DNA of 51,249 bases. Origin: Verrucomicrobiia bacterium. Its GTDB lineage: Bacteria; Verrucomicrobiota; Verrucomicrobiia; Limisphaerales; JADLHS01. Below, one piece after another: positions 8,301-17,705 of this stretch; position 1 is the stretch's first letter, and the number at the start of each line of letters is the position of its first letter. The notes below the pieces were generated by a model, which was not told where the DNA came from, searched no databases, and was given only the letters and a program-made list of their open reading frames with translations. The stretch spans positions 1 through 51,249 of the forward strand of contig WYBW01000100.1 of the NCBI GenBank assembly GCA_011525685.1, in the 5' to 3' direction. Both the position numbers and the translations under genes were made by a program.

Positions 8301-10717
8301 GTGAGAAGTGGAGCTTCACCCCGGTCAATGACGCTTATTTCAACAACTACGATCATCGCGGTCCGGGCGACGCGCAAGGCTGGTTGAACATCGCCGGCAA
8401 ACTGGACGCGCCGTTTTTCGAGGATTTGAAAGTCCACATGCACTGCGCCGCGGACAAGGACAACCCCAACGCGCCGGTCCATCTCGCCGGTGGCTGGGGT
8501 GCCGCGAACAAGGGTTACGAATGGCAACCAGGAAAGAATTTCTTCAACCAGAATCCGTCGGACAAGGACAACGCTGGCTGGCCCAAAGGCGTGGCGGCGA
8601 ACGTGAACGCTTATCGCGAGGGCAACGCCCAGACCGAACAGTGGCTGGTGCGCGCGGAGCGGTTGTGGCTGGACGTGGTGCCGTTCGATTATCCCCTGCT
8701 TTGGGATCGCCCGGCGCGGACCTTCCGCTCGGCCAAGGACGTGCAGAACGAACTGCTCGTGCTCAACGTCGAGCACAAGTTGAAGTATCTCAGCCCGCAA
8801 CTCGCGGACATCACCTTTGGCGCGCAATACGACGGCATCCCGCAGTTGAGTCTGGCCAACATCGCATACGATCAGTTGGGCGGCTTGCAGAGCGCCGTGC
8901 AGGGTGTCATTGGGAACACGCTGGACCAGGGCATGAACAAACTGACCGAGACGCTCTCGGTGCAGGCGGTGGAATTGTTCGATCCGGCCTTCGAGGCCAT
9001 CTTGCGCCCGCGCATGCTGCAAATGGTGCAGGCGTTGAAAGCCAACTACACCGCCAATCCGTGGAACGACGTGAACCAGGCCGTTGCCGTCATGGCGAAT
9101 TACACAACCAACGGAGTAAACTCGCTCGCCGACCGCCTCACCAAGCTGGCCAGCTTCCCGGGCGCGGCCACGGACTTCGCCAAAACGCTGCAACAGAATC
9201 TCAACACGGTGGAACAGGCGTTGAACACGGTGGACACCATTCTCGCCAAGGACGGACAGGGCAACCGCCAGCTCATCACGAATCTCATGCAAGCCATCGT
9301 CGGCAGCGCCGCGCCCGACTTCCTCGGTTCGTTGATACCGGAAAAAGTGAATAATCTGCTCAAGCAGGCGGACCCGACACTGGATCAACTGAAACAGGTC
9401 TCGACGGCTCTGCGTCAGGCGGTGAACACCGCCAAGAGCCTGCTCGACACCGGCGGCCAGTTTCAACAGGAACTCGTCAACCTGCTCAACGGTCAGGCTG
9501 GCGCGATCAACGGCCTCGTCGTCAAGGCGCAGCAGGATTTCCGCAACGTGCTTCAGCCGTTCCAGTTTGGCCTGAACGACAATCCCTTTCTCCACTACAC
9601 CGAACAGCAACTGACGGACCTGTTCATGGACCGGCTGAAGGATCGGTTCTTCGGTTCGCTCGTCTCCAGCAAGCTGCGCGAGATCATCAAGCACCGCTTG
9701 TATGACCTCGATGCCTCCATCCGCCAGACCACCGACTCGATGTTCCAGCAGGTGAACGTGGTGGTGCGCGACCTGATTTCCGAAACCGCGCAGCAACTCG
9801 ACAACGCCATCGCGCCGATGATCGGCAATCTCAATTCAGTCTGTGGCGCCGGCAAGCTCAACGGCTACGCGCACATCAACGGCGACAGTCTCAAGGAGCT
9901 GCGTGTGGACGTTTACGCGTCGCTGAAAGTGCCGTCGGACATGGAGTTTCACGGCTTCGTGCTGATTCGTGAGTTGAACTCGGAAAACTTTCCGGCGGGC
10001 TGTCTGCCTCCGGGCGGCAAGGCCACGGAAGTCACGCTGGGTGCGGACAAGATCCCCGTGAAGTTCGCCAACTGCAACGCGAACATCTCCACCACGGCCA
10101 AGTTCACCTTTAATGGCGGCAACGGTTACCTGCTCGGGATGGCCGGCGGCCTGGACCTCGACGGCAAGATCACGCTCGGCCCGGCCACGATCAAGAAACT
10201 GAGTGCGGGCCTCGCGTTCGGCGCGGAAGAGAATTACTTCAGCGCCTCCTGCGGCGTTTCCATCAACAGTTACACCGGATTCGGTGGATTGTTCTTCGGC
10301 CGCACCTGCACGCTGGAGCCGCTCAAGTGGGACAAGGAAATCCAGAAGATCATCGGCCAGCCGCCGTTCACGGGCGCCTACACTTACGTGGAGGTCTGGA
10401 TTCCCGTGTCCGAGGCGCTGCTCGGCATTCCGGCCAGCTGCATGTTCCAGGTGACTGCCGGCATGGGCATGGGGGCGGGCTTCTTCGCTGAAGGCCCGAC
10501 CTTCCTGGGCAAAGCGTTGCTGGGTGTGTCCGGCGATTTCCTATGTGTCGCCTCCATCTACGGCGATATCAAGCTCGCGGGCAAAGGCAGTCCGCAAGGT
10601 ATCACCATGCTCGGCAGCGGTCGGTTCGAAGTCGAGCTTTGCGCCCTCATTTGCGTCTCCGCCTCGAAGACAGTGGACATCAAATACACGAACGGCAGTT
10701 GGGACATTGACTTCTAA
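5357..10717 (+). CDS. Giant exported protein, unknown function
   Basis: A 1786-aa protein with a clear signal peptide (hydrophobic 8-25, cleavage expected after AHSARA, residue 31). The N-terminal two thirds are beta-rich with many N/T/G-rich turns. About 1180-1520 is strongly helical with heptad-like Q/L/N patterns (for example 'LTKLASFPGAATDFAKTLQQ') and may form a long coiled coil or helical bundle. The last 250 residues return to glycine-rich beta structure with several cysteines (C-rich 'SASCGVSINSY', 'CALICVSASK') and end in 'GSWDIDF'. No domain is recognised with confidence. It heads a co-directional cluster: the next exported protein starts 44 bases on. A double hairpin and promoter-like element precede it. 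A surface or extracellular structural role is inference. An opposite-strand frame of 756 codons lies over it and is a codon-bias shadow. Confidence 0.85.
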   Translation: MKRPFGTLANLAIRILSLAFVVLGLAHSARAHTYETIENLALTNFVGWLVNSDANNASAGYDRDALSVNAAIRYTTTNSLFSTYQYQAAFRLLDSQSNAVDLITAPGQTNTALYVTNQITLPSIFIPGVTSTVATLNVQLKPATRLSPLLGYRVELRLSERPGTTGTNQFVFTGDEQTTAGFTVYHFTNLVSGDLSVNAFATLNNVVNSRTFAVKTVPGKDTFQSSVTYSVRRYDDFNAPSANSVVAVVFNHQLYNDTTGQFVPLKTNSTVLLKSVPNWVQAAIKSPGTTTFTDVLDLQPADGVQLDSVNHQFRTIVSIAHLEVLGQPVVNGNSGQSGLNRLLHFNGDLHFGALKTRFESIANSPFPMSFLPDAILTFLNVDNQKGYVLAATNHTYGDGTTLSVHLRADGTSHYVGATPVNITGPAPDTNTLNGIRFQRFNVQLGTNGGTGSFIAWYPAGFGTRANAEPTNRLLMPYAGFLNLALNGSLLPTVNPVNSTPAWGCEETKPFLFKFNSQAWDIPNGRFVLDPTGEIKYTRADELAALKAAPVSLSYKFKPSNEAQMQSVQQVVSPQVIVAADPQWQSARMTMDLTVGTNAFLAHFPHQAVVVSTNSTTVNIANDLLTTGASVMAGVAQVAVAYIRDCTEPDCAGGQGTESLLFAPQNQTLYFTRDGGLAAKGVIAQPTDLTWGWIPSKNRYAHRVEAFSPAGLHIPGFFLRGGETSQSMANRAAVLLFTGIGTNTSTQIDFSRIERPYTTSYSNGTNGGFGDYAGLNFRVGQDGDKHADSTLAAEPTGWYPLTGRSKYYLRKGGVSGVHEAVFGSFPATNKWYGYSFQVDNFGLAFLDSQNVDSRTEGSVYVKHPSDITQNFDKLIFNCLGGLDYAQIPATEHGQYKELNYWKADISPLAIKFDRDEALACDPGKGKLVLGVKAHASPFPGVALFGELGFETNGNLITLINSDVLKMDSRLKLPSQLSFAGPAGEKWSFTPVNDAYFNNYDHRGPGDAQGWLNIAGKLDAPFFEDLKVHMHCAADKDNPNAPVHLAGGWGAANKGYEWQPGKNFFNQNPSDKDNAGWPKGVAANVNAYREGNAQTEQWLVRAERLWLDVVPFDYPLLWDRPARTFRSAKDVQNELLVLNVEHKLKYLSPQLADITFGAQYDGIPQLSLANIAYDQLGGLQSAVQGVIGNTLDQGMNKLTETLSVQAVELFDPAFEAILRPRMLQMVQALKANYTANPWNDVNQAVAVMANYTTNGVNSLADRLTKLASFPGAATDFAKTLQQNLNTVEQALNTVDTILAKDGQGNRQLITNLMQAIVGSAAPDFLGSLIPEKVNNLLKQADPTLDQLKQVSTALRQAVNTAKSLLDTGGQFQQELVNLLNGQAGAINGLVVKAQQDFRNVLQPFQFGLNDNPFLHYTEQQLTDLFMDRLKDRFFGSLVSSKLREIIKHRLYDLDASIRQTTDSMFQQVNVVVRDLISETAQQLDNAIAPMIGNLNSVCGAGKLNGYAHINGDSLKELRVDVYASLKVPSDMEFHGFVLIRELNSENFPAGCLPPGGKATEVTLGADKIPVKFANCNANISTTAKFTFNGGNGYLLGMAGGLDLDGKITLGPATIKKLSAGLAFGAEENYFSASCGVSINSYTGFGGLFFGRTCTLEPLKWDKEIQKIIGQPPFTGAYTYVEVWIPVSEALLGIPASCMFQVTAGMGMGAGFFAEGPTFLGKALLGVSGDFLCVASIYGDIKLAGKGSPQGITMLGSGRFEVELCALICVSASKTVDIKYTNGSWDIDF

Positions 10718-10761
10718 GGCGCACCCGCCATCCGAAATCTCGAATCGAACACGCATTGACC

Positions 10762-13700
10762 ATGAAACTGAATCGAATCCTCCCTGCTCTTGGCACCCTG
10801 CTGCTTGCGCTCGGTGCGTTGACGGTGCGCGGCAACGAACCGCTCGCCAACGCGGTGTTCAGCATCGGCACCACCACGACCAACGCGCAAGGCGCGGCCT
10901 GGGCTTACGTGCTCTGGCAACCAACCGAACCGAACGCGCTGGCCGGTCGCAAAATCGCCGTCCATGCCAAACCCGGTGCGCCCGATTCGACAGCCAGCTA
11001 CGAACGCCGCACCGTCACGCAACGGCAGGTGGACCCGCTCGTAATCCAATCGCTGCTCACTCGCGCCGTCAATCTCGGTGACGATCTGTTCCTGCTGGAA
11101 TCCCGCATCAATGCCCTGTTCGCCGCGGCCATCCCAAGCCAGACGCTCTCGCTGGCGGAGAAAATCTCCGCCGTGATTCGCGGCGCGGAGCACGATCCCA
11201 AGTTGCTCGGAAACATCGTGTTTCTGGGCCGCTTGCATCCGTCCCTCAACCTGTGCCTCGGCCATGCCTGGGCAGAACCGATTGCGCCGGGCAAGACGAC
11301 GTTTGAGCTTCGCGATTTCGACATCGCGAACAACACCGACCGCGGCGTGATCGGCCGCGTCACTGTGGACCCCGCCGCACCCATCGTTCTGCCGGCACCA
11401 GGAATGCCGGTTCAATTCAACGAGCCCAACCCGAAGGGCGATTTAAACATCAAGCTTCGTTGGGCCACGCCGAACAACCTCCGGGAAGTGGGGTTGCTGC
11501 AGCATGGCTACAATCTGTATCGCATGACCAAAGCCTTCGCAGAGGCCGGCAACTTCCACAACGTTCCGCCCACCCGCGCTCAACTTGCCGGCCTGCTCGC
11601 TGCGGGAAATCTCCACCGCATCAACGAAACGCCCGTGACCGTGAACAAGCTGCACGACGCGGTTTCGGTTCTGGATTTCGCGAATGATCCGACCTGGTAC
11701 GTGGCGGACGACAATGGCCGTTACCAGCCCGGCGGCGTGGGTTTTGTGAATGGCGAACAGTTTTATTACTTTGCCACCGCGCGAGACCTGCTGGGCCGGG
11801 ACGGTCATCTTTCCGCCGGCGGACTGGCGCTGGCCTGCGATCGGTTGCCGCCCGAAGCGCCTGAAGGCGTGAAGGTGGAGAACCTTTACACATTTAACAA
11901 CGGCGCAAGCAATCAGGTGCTCCAGGTTACCTGGCAACAAGCCGCCAATCTCAGCGACAGCGTTACAGCGTACTATGTCTATCGTTGGACCAACGCCACC
12001 GACGCGACGACCCACGGTGTGACCAACTTGAGCCTGAACCGCATTGCCGGTCCGATCGCTCACGTTCCCGGCCAGCTCTATGCGAGCTACGTGGACAACG
12101 GGCCGGGTTCGCCGAAGGCGCCGACGGATTACGACAAGACTTATTGGTACACGGTTCGCGCCGTGGATGCCGGTGCCTGCTCGAACAATCTCTCCGCCAA
12201 CAGCGCCCCCGCGTTCGGCGTGTTGCGCGACCGCACCGCGCCCGGCGAGCCCACGGGCGAAATCGGCATCCTGTGCTGCCGCCCCGGCGGCCGCAGCGAC
12301 AAGGACTTTTTCACCAGCGACGTCACCGCCACGGATACGAATCTGGCATACTACCGATTTATTGTCACACGCACCAACGCAGCACTGGGGTACGTGGAAT
12401 TCTATTTCACGCAGGGCAACATCGCGACGAATGTCATTGGCCGGATTCCCTTTCCGGCGGGCAGCGGGCCGTTGATTTTCGATTGGACCATCAGCCGGGA
12501 AATTGCCGGTAGCGGATCTCATCGCACGTTTGCCCGCATCATCGCGGAGGATGACGAACCAACCGCTCTGATCGAGACCAGCAACAACCAGCTCCCGGGC
12601 GCGGGCACCAGGCACATCATCAATACCGTGGCTTACCTCAACTGCCAGCCCGTTCGCGTCCGCCCGAATCCCCTTGGCCCGAGCGGAGGAAATGACTGCG
12701 TTCATTCTCCAGTCAATCCGGCCGACGGCGAAACCATCGAGCCACCGACCATCTTCTTCGTCCCGGCACCCAGCTCAAAGGAATATCGCCTTTATCGCCG
12801 CGTCAATTTCGGCCCGATGACCCTCATCAAGCAGGGCGCCATCACGAATGATCCGCCCGTGGAGATGCCTGTGAAAGACCCGGACCTGCCCGTGGACTCG
12901 GCAACGATTTGTTACTACGTCCAGACTCTCGACGAGCATGGCAACGCCGGTCCGCTTACACAGATCAGCGATTGCCTCAAGCTCAAGCTCGGCGTCCGCA
13001 AACCACTGTTGTCGCCGCTCGAATCCGAGGGCGAGGAGACCGACCCCCAAATGTCCATTACCTGGTTCTGCCCGCCGTTTGGCATCGAACGTTTCGAGGT
13101 TTACATCGCCGTCGGCGGGGCATCCCTGCCGGCGGACATTGGCGGCGGACTCACGCAGGTTTCGCCCTTCCCGGTCACCAAGTGGATCAAGCTGCCCGGT
13201 TCGCCGAATCTGGTGCCGCGGGAGTTCTACGTTTACCGCACGCCGCGCATCGGGCCGCAATTCGGCGACGGCGGCTTCTTCCAGAGCGTCGTCAACATCA
13301 AGTTGAACGTGAACTATCTCGTGTTCATCAAGCCGGTGGGTTTGGACGGCACCCCTGCGCCGGATTCGAAGAACAGCAGGCTGGAGAAATTCCTGTGGAA
13401 CGTTCCCGTGGTGAAAGGACCGCAGGTGCCCTGGCCGGCCCGTCCATTGCCTCCGGTCAGCACGAATTCGTTCCCCGAATGGGTTGCCCCCGTCTTCATC
13501 AATCACACCAACATCACGACCAACTTCGTCGGCGTCGGCATCGTGGTCGGTTCCGTCAGCACTGCCGGGCGGGAACGCCCGGCGCTGGGTCAACCTGCCG
13601 TGCTGGCCAATACGGCGAATCCCTTGAACTGGATCGCCAAAAACAAAAGTGATGAAAGCCTGTTCCCGCTGGTGGTCTATCGCTATCAGGAAACCAATCA

Positions 13701-14007
13701 GTTCTTTCCCAAGGTTTCAGGCGATCTCACCCAGGTGACGCCCATGATGGAGAGCATTGCCTATTCGGTCGGCAGCGCGCCGGGATTCGGCACGGGCGCG
13801 CTAATCTACGATCCGTTCATTGATGTCTATTCGGCGTCGCTCCTGGACATCCCCGTAGGCGGCTCAAGTGTCGCACGCAACGCCATCGTCCTGCTCGACA
13901 CGCAACCGGTCGTCCTCGGCGCGCGCTATCGCTACCTGCTGGTGCGCTTCGGCGAAGACCGGGAAATCGCCGATGTCGTCGTCACACCACCCGTGGATGT
14001 GTTCTGA
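10762..14007 (+). CDS. Exported fibronectin-type-III-like protein
   Basis: A 1081-aa protein with a signal peptide (hydrophobic 6-22, cleavage near residue 24). Several segments look like fibronectin type III modules: 'PPEAPEGVKVENLYTF...VLQVTWQQAAN', 'AYYVYRW', 'TYWYTVRAVDAGACSNN'. Proline-led strand starts and 'Y-x-V-x-A' strand ends recur. An N-terminal segment (about 60-190) is helical. ATG 10762 is chosen over the TTG two codons upstream. It lies 44 bases after the giant protein and 41 before the FG-GAP/TSP3 protein, so the three are probably one operon encoding cooperating surface or secreted proteins. The biological role is unknown. The domain call rests on motif appearance only. Confidence 0.8.
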   Translation: MKLNRILPALGTLLLALGALTVRGNEPLANAVFSIGTTTTNAQGAAWAYVLWQPTEPNALAGRKIAVHAKPGAPDSTASYERRTVTQRQVDPLVIQSLLTRAVNLGDDLFLLESRINALFAAAIPSQTLSLAEKISAVIRGAEHDPKLLGNIVFLGRLHPSLNLCLGHAWAEPIAPGKTTFELRDFDIANNTDRGVIGRVTVDPAAPIVLPAPGMPVQFNEPNPKGDLNIKLRWATPNNLREVGLLQHGYNLYRMTKAFAEAGNFHNVPPTRAQLAGLLAAGNLHRINETPVTVNKLHDAVSVLDFANDPTWYVADDNGRYQPGGVGFVNGEQFYYFATARDLLGRDGHLSAGGLALACDRLPPEAPEGVKVENLYTFNNGASNQVLQVTWQQAANLSDSVTAYYVYRWTNATDATTHGVTNLSLNRIAGPIAHVPGQLYASYVDNGPGSPKAPTDYDKTYWYTVRAVDAGACSNNLSANSAPAFGVLRDRTAPGEPTGEIGILCCRPGGRSDKDFFTSDVTATDTNLAYYRFIVTRTNAALGYVEFYFTQGNIATNVIGRIPFPAGSGPLIFDWTISREIAGSGSHRTFARIIAEDDEPTALIETSNNQLPGAGTRHIINTVAYLNCQPVRVRPNPLGPSGGNDCVHSPVNPADGETIEPPTIFFVPAPSSKEYRLYRRVNFGPMTLIKQGAITNDPPVEMPVKDPDLPVDSATICYYVQTLDEHGNAGPLTQISDCLKLKLGVRKPLLSPLESEGEETDPQMSITWFCPPFGIERFEVYIAVGGASLPADIGGGLTQVSPFPVTKWIKLPGSPNLVPREFYVYRTPRIGPQFGDGGFFQSVVNIKLNVNYLVFIKPVGLDGTPAPDSKNSRLEKFLWNVPVVKGPQVPWPARPLPPVSTNSFPEWVAPVFINHTNITTNFVGVGIVVGSVSTAGRERPALGQPAVLANTANPLNWIAKNKSDESLFPLVVYRYQETNQFFPKVSGDLTQVTPMMESIAYSVGSAPGFGTGALIYDPFIDVYSASLLDIPVGGSSVARNAIVLLDTQPVVLGARYRYLLVRFGEDREIADVVVTPPVDVF

Positions 14008-14048
14008 CTGCGGACACTTCCTAAACCCACAGATTCATACCTATTGAA

Positions 14049-17000
14049 ATGAAAGCCAGACTCCTCATCCTGCTCTGCCTTGCCGGCTGCGCCGCGTCCG
14101 GTGCGGTCTCGGAAACGCCCGAGGAATTCCACGCCACAGCCGATGTCAACGGCGATGGCCAGGCGGATACCGTACTCGTGGACAAAGCCACGGGCATCTA
14201 CCGGGTTGCTTACGGCCAGGCCAACGGCACGAACGTCTGGACCGAAGGCCGCGCAAGTGGGATTGAAAACGTGACCGGTTTCAGCGCGGGCCGCATTCTG
14301 AATACCGCGCGCGATGCTCTGGCATTCACGTCGCCCGAGGCGAATCGCATCAACGTCTTCGACGCATCCAGCCTGGGTCAGGCTGGGCAGCCCGTGAACG
14401 TTTTCATCGGTTCGCTGGGGCCGAATCGGGTGGTGGCGCTCGACATCGGCGGTGCGGGCAACACCGCGCATCACGACCTCTACAGCACCAGTCTCGCGAA
14501 CAATCCCGTGGCGCCCTATCGTTTCACGCTGACGCGCTCCACGGGCAGCACGTTCTCGCAAGTCCTCGACGACACGCTGTCCGGGTTCGTAGTGAACGCT
14601 GACTCCGTGAAATTGAAAACCAATGCGGCAAATCCAGTGCTGATCGGCACTCTCAATGAAGCCGGCGGTACGCGTTCCTTCCTAGTGCAGACACTCGCCA
14701 GCGGTTCGCCCGCGAACATTGCCGCCATCAACAACCTGCCCCCGGCTGATGCCCTGTTGTTCGCCAACTTCAACGGCACCGCGTTGAACCAGTTCCTGTT
14801 CTACCGCGGCGGAGATTCCAATTTGCTCTTGTATCCGGTGCAGGAACCCCTCGCCGGGACGTTCACTTTTGCCACGGGCACGAGCTTCACCTTCGATGCC
14901 GCCTTGCGGCAGGTCATTGCCGTGCCCGGCCCGAATGACATTCGCTTGCTCATCATCTTTGGCACGGGCGAAACCGCGGGCATTTATTCCTTCGATGGCC
15001 TGAACGCGCCGCACCTCCTCGAATTATTCATCGCCGAGCCGGGTCCGAAATTCACCGGGGCGGTGGCCAGTGGCTCGGGCCACTTCACTCTGCTCAACGG
15101 CACGGATGGCAAGTCCTCGAAGTTCCAGGACTGGAAACGGGCGGGCAACGGTTACACCAAGGGGGCGGGCGGCGATTTGCCGCCCGTGAACCCGTTGACC
15201 TCCGCCGCCAACGTGTTCCTGTTTGTCAACCAACCGTTCGTGCATCCCGCGCCACGGCTCGTCAGCAGTCTCAACGCCGCGGACTGGGCGTCCGGCCTGC
15301 AAACCACCAATCCACCCGGCCAACTCACTGTAACCACCGAACGCTTCGTGAATTCCGAACAGGGCCTCGATCATCCAACCCCGCGCAACCTCGGACCACT
15401 TCCCGTCGGTGCGGCATTCGGCCTGCCCAACCAAATCGCTGAAAGCTTCTCCCTGTTGAGTTTCTCCCCCCCTATCGGCAATGAGGTCGTGGAAGTCAAG
15501 ATTTCACCCAAGCCGGGGCACTATTCGCTGGGGGTGTCGGTCACGTTAAGCACACCGCCGGGCGCAACCGGATTGATCTTTTATCGTCTCGGCGCCGACG
15601 ATACCTGGAAGCTGTATGCGAACCAGCCGTTGCCGCTGTTCAAGAACACCACCATCTCATACTACGCGCTGGCCAACGGTGCGAAGACCACCATCCGTTC
15701 GGCAACCTACACCTTCGACCAAGCTCCGGAATCACTCGACTCCGACGGTGACGGCGTGCCAGATTTCGTCGAACTCGCACTCGGTGGAGACCACGCCGCG
15801 TTGAACAGCAAGGATTCTGACGGAGACGGCTACTCGGACCTGGCCGAGATCCTTGCCGGCACGAACGGCCCGCCCGGGAGTGTGGGCAATCCCTACAACG
15901 CCGCCATCGTGCCGACCAATGCGCCGCGCGCTGACGAATTGTCCGCCTTCGATTGGGCGATCTTCTCACGCGGATTTGCGGGCCTCATTCCCGCGATGTT
16001 GAATTGCCAGACCGGTACGGTGGTCAGCGCGTATGACTTGCATGGCGGTCTGTTGAATAACCGCCCCGCCCTGCCATTTTTCAACAGTCCGGTCTCCTAT
16101 TTCTCCAATCTTTTCGCCGATATCAGTCAGCGGTTTTATATCGCTGCCACGGAACCGCACTTTGACCTGCGCACCAACGGCACGAGCTTTCCCGCAGGCG
16201 CGGATACCCGGGTGGGCCGTGAACTCCTGGCACTCCTGCCGGTGCCAAAACCCGCCACCGGTCTGCAAATCAACTACACCTACGGTGGCGGCACGCTGCA
16301 ACAGGAGGCCGCCGCCTGGATCGCTGCCGCGCAATCCGCGCAAGCGGCGGTCCAACGTCCGGTGCTCGTCAGTGACTTGTCATACGAAGACACGCTCGTA
16401 GCCCTCCTGTGCGAACGGAAACTCGGTCAGATGCTTCTGAGCCGCGGACTGATTGCCGCGACAAACAAGATCACTTTGTTCCCTTTCCGCCCCCAGGACG
16501 CGGGCCGCGTCAACCCGCCGCACGGGGATTTGTTGTCGTTGGAAACGAACCTGGTGGCGAACACTGGCGCGCCCAACCCCGCCTTCCCTGGTCACAAGCT
16601 CGCGGACCTTCATGATGCCATCAAGCAAGCCGTGACTGCGCCGACCACCGCCGGCGTTGAAAAGCTGAACCAGCTTGCGGCGGAGATCTATCTCATCAGC
16701 GCGCTCTCAAACAACGCAGCGCCCGGCAAGTTCCCCTCGCCCGTGGACGTGCTGCGAACGTTTCTCGAAGAACAAACACTCCACTCCAACTATCTGGCGG
16801 TCGTAAGCCTTTCGACTGGCGAACTTGCGGCGGCGACGACGGGCGTCGGCGAGGTGCTGGCTGGCGTGGCGGTCCGTCCCACAGCCCACGTGACTCTCCG
16901 CGTGCGAACCGACTCGTTCGCGGGCAATTGCGTTGTCCTCGAAACACTTCTGGGTTCACCGCGCAGTCTGGTGTTGCCGGACGGCACGCCGTTCAAGTTC

Positions 17001-17534
17001 CCGGTGGCGTTCCAGCTTGTGCCCGGCAGCCTGGTGGACGTTCACGCATATACCGACCTCTCTCCAACCTGTGGCGCCGCCACGATGGAGGTGATCGCCT
17101 TGAACGTGTTCGCGATCCCGGAAGTCAGTTCGGGCGACGCGAACGGCAATCTGCTCGCCGATGCGTGGGAGTGGCTTTATGGCATTACCGACCCATTCGG
17201 TGACGCAGACAACGACGGTGCGAACAATCTGAAAGAATTTCTGGACGGTACCGACCCGAAGAATGCCATCAGTGTGGGCGGCAGCGATGATGCGACGCCG
17301 CCCGCGGTGGAAATCGAACACGCGGCCGGAGGGCAACTCAAGTTAACCTGGCACTGGCCCGCGAAGTATGCGGACAGAATCCAATTCAGACTTGTCACCG
17401 CGACCACGCCGGACCAGCCCTTCCAACCCGAGAATGTGCCGGTGCAGAATCTCGGCGGCGGCAACTTCCAGATCCTCGCGCCGACGCCGGATGCGCCTTC
17501 GAAGTTCTTCCGGCTGCAAATGACACTGAAATAG
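14049..17534 (+). CDS. Exported repeat protein with calcium-binding loops, probable lipoprotein
   Basis: A 1161-aa protein. The N-terminus has a short hydrophobic segment ending in a lipobox-like LAGC (Cys14), so it may be lipid-anchored. A type I cleavage near 'ASGA' is the alternative. The N-terminal region looks like FG-GAP/VCBS propeller repeats (for example 'DVNGDGQADTVLVDKATG'). The middle has thrombospondin type-3-like loops (DSDGDGVPDFVEL, DSDGDGYSDLAEI, about 562-600). A late 'DANGNLLADAWEWLYG...DADNDGANNLKEFLDGTDP' (about 1034-1075) is a very common C-terminal calcium-loop pair in verrucomicrobial exported proteins. The tail ends with the typical 'KFFRLQ' strand. It is third in the secreted-protein operon, with a 171-base gap after it. 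Confidence 0.83.
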   Translation: MKARLLILLCLAGCAASGAVSETPEEFHATADVNGDGQADTVLVDKATGIYRVAYGQANGTNVWTEGRASGIENVTGFSAGRILNTARDALAFTSPEANRINVFDASSLGQAGQPVNVFIGSLGPNRVVALDIGGAGNTAHHDLYSTSLANNPVAPYRFTLTRSTGSTFSQVLDDTLSGFVVNADSVKLKTNAANPVLIGTLNEAGGTRSFLVQTLASGSPANIAAINNLPPADALLFANFNGTALNQFLFYRGGDSNLLLYPVQEPLAGTFTFATGTSFTFDAALRQVIAVPGPNDIRLLIIFGTGETAGIYSFDGLNAPHLLELFIAEPGPKFTGAVASGSGHFTLLNGTDGKSSKFQDWKRAGNGYTKGAGGDLPPVNPLTSAANVFLFVNQPFVHPAPRLVSSLNAADWASGLQTTNPPGQLTVTTERFVNSEQGLDHPTPRNLGPLPVGAAFGLPNQIAESFSLLSFSPPIGNEVVEVKISPKPGHYSLGVSVTLSTPPGATGLIFYRLGADDTWKLYANQPLPLFKNTTISYYALANGAKTTIRSATYTFDQAPESLDSDGDGVPDFVELALGGDHAALNSKDSDGDGYSDLAEILAGTNGPPGSVGNPYNAAIVPTNAPRADELSAFDWAIFSRGFAGLIPAMLNCQTGTVVSAYDLHGGLLNNRPALPFFNSPVSYFSNLFADISQRFYIAATEPHFDLRTNGTSFPAGADTRVGRELLALLPVPKPATGLQINYTYGGGTLQQEAAAWIAAAQSAQAAVQRPVLVSDLSYEDTLVALLCERKLGQMLLSRGLIAATNKITLFPFRPQDAGRVNPPHGDLLSLETNLVANTGAPNPAFPGHKLADLHDAIKQAVTAPTTAGVEKLNQLAAEIYLISALSNNAAPGKFPSPVDVLRTFLEEQTLHSNYLAVVSLSTGELAAATTGVGEVLAGVAVRPTAHVTLRVRTDSFAGNCVVLETLLGSPRSLVLPDGTPFKFPVAFQLVPGSLVDVHAYTDLSPTCGAATMEVIALNVFAIPEVSSGDANGNLLADAWEWLYGITDPFGDADNDGANNLKEFLDGTDPKNAISVGGSDDATPPAVEIEHAAGGQLKLTWHWPAKYADRIQFRLVTATTPDQPFQPENVPVQNLGGGNFQILAPTPDAPSKFFRLQMTLK

Positions 17535-17628
17535 TGTCGTGATCCGTTCAGGTCGCCCTTTCGACGCACGCGGCAGTCGCGAAGCATGGGTCTTGAGTCG
17601 GCCCACTGAGGTACTGCTCACACAACGG

Positions 17629-17699
17629 GAGGGTGCGCTACTCGCACACCCCTGTGCGCCAGTGGCACAGTTCTCAACGCAACGCCGCCGGAATATTCT
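17629..17699 (+). promoter_or_regulatory. Palindrome plus promoter-like element, copy 3 (before LamG-like protein)
   Basis: CTGTGCG (17652-17658), 5 bases, GGCACAG (17664-17670; one mismatch in the stem) is followed by TTCTCA (17671-17676), 17 bases and TATTCT (17694-17699), ending 6 bases before the ATG at 17706. An imperfect first hairpin (GGGTGCG...CGCACACCC, from about 17632) precedes it, as in the copy at 5277. The shared spacing supports ATG 17706 as the start of the next gene. Confidence 0.53.
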
Positions 17700-17705
17700 G
17701 CGCAG

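Noticed and set aside
7526..9796. 756-codon open frame on the minus strand
   Set aside because: It lies wholly over the 1786-aa exported protein gene and has arginine/histidine/valine-rich shadow composition with no domain or signal features.
11443..12705. 420-codon minus-strand frame
   Set aside because: Antisense to the fibronectin-like gene, with typical G+C shadow composition.
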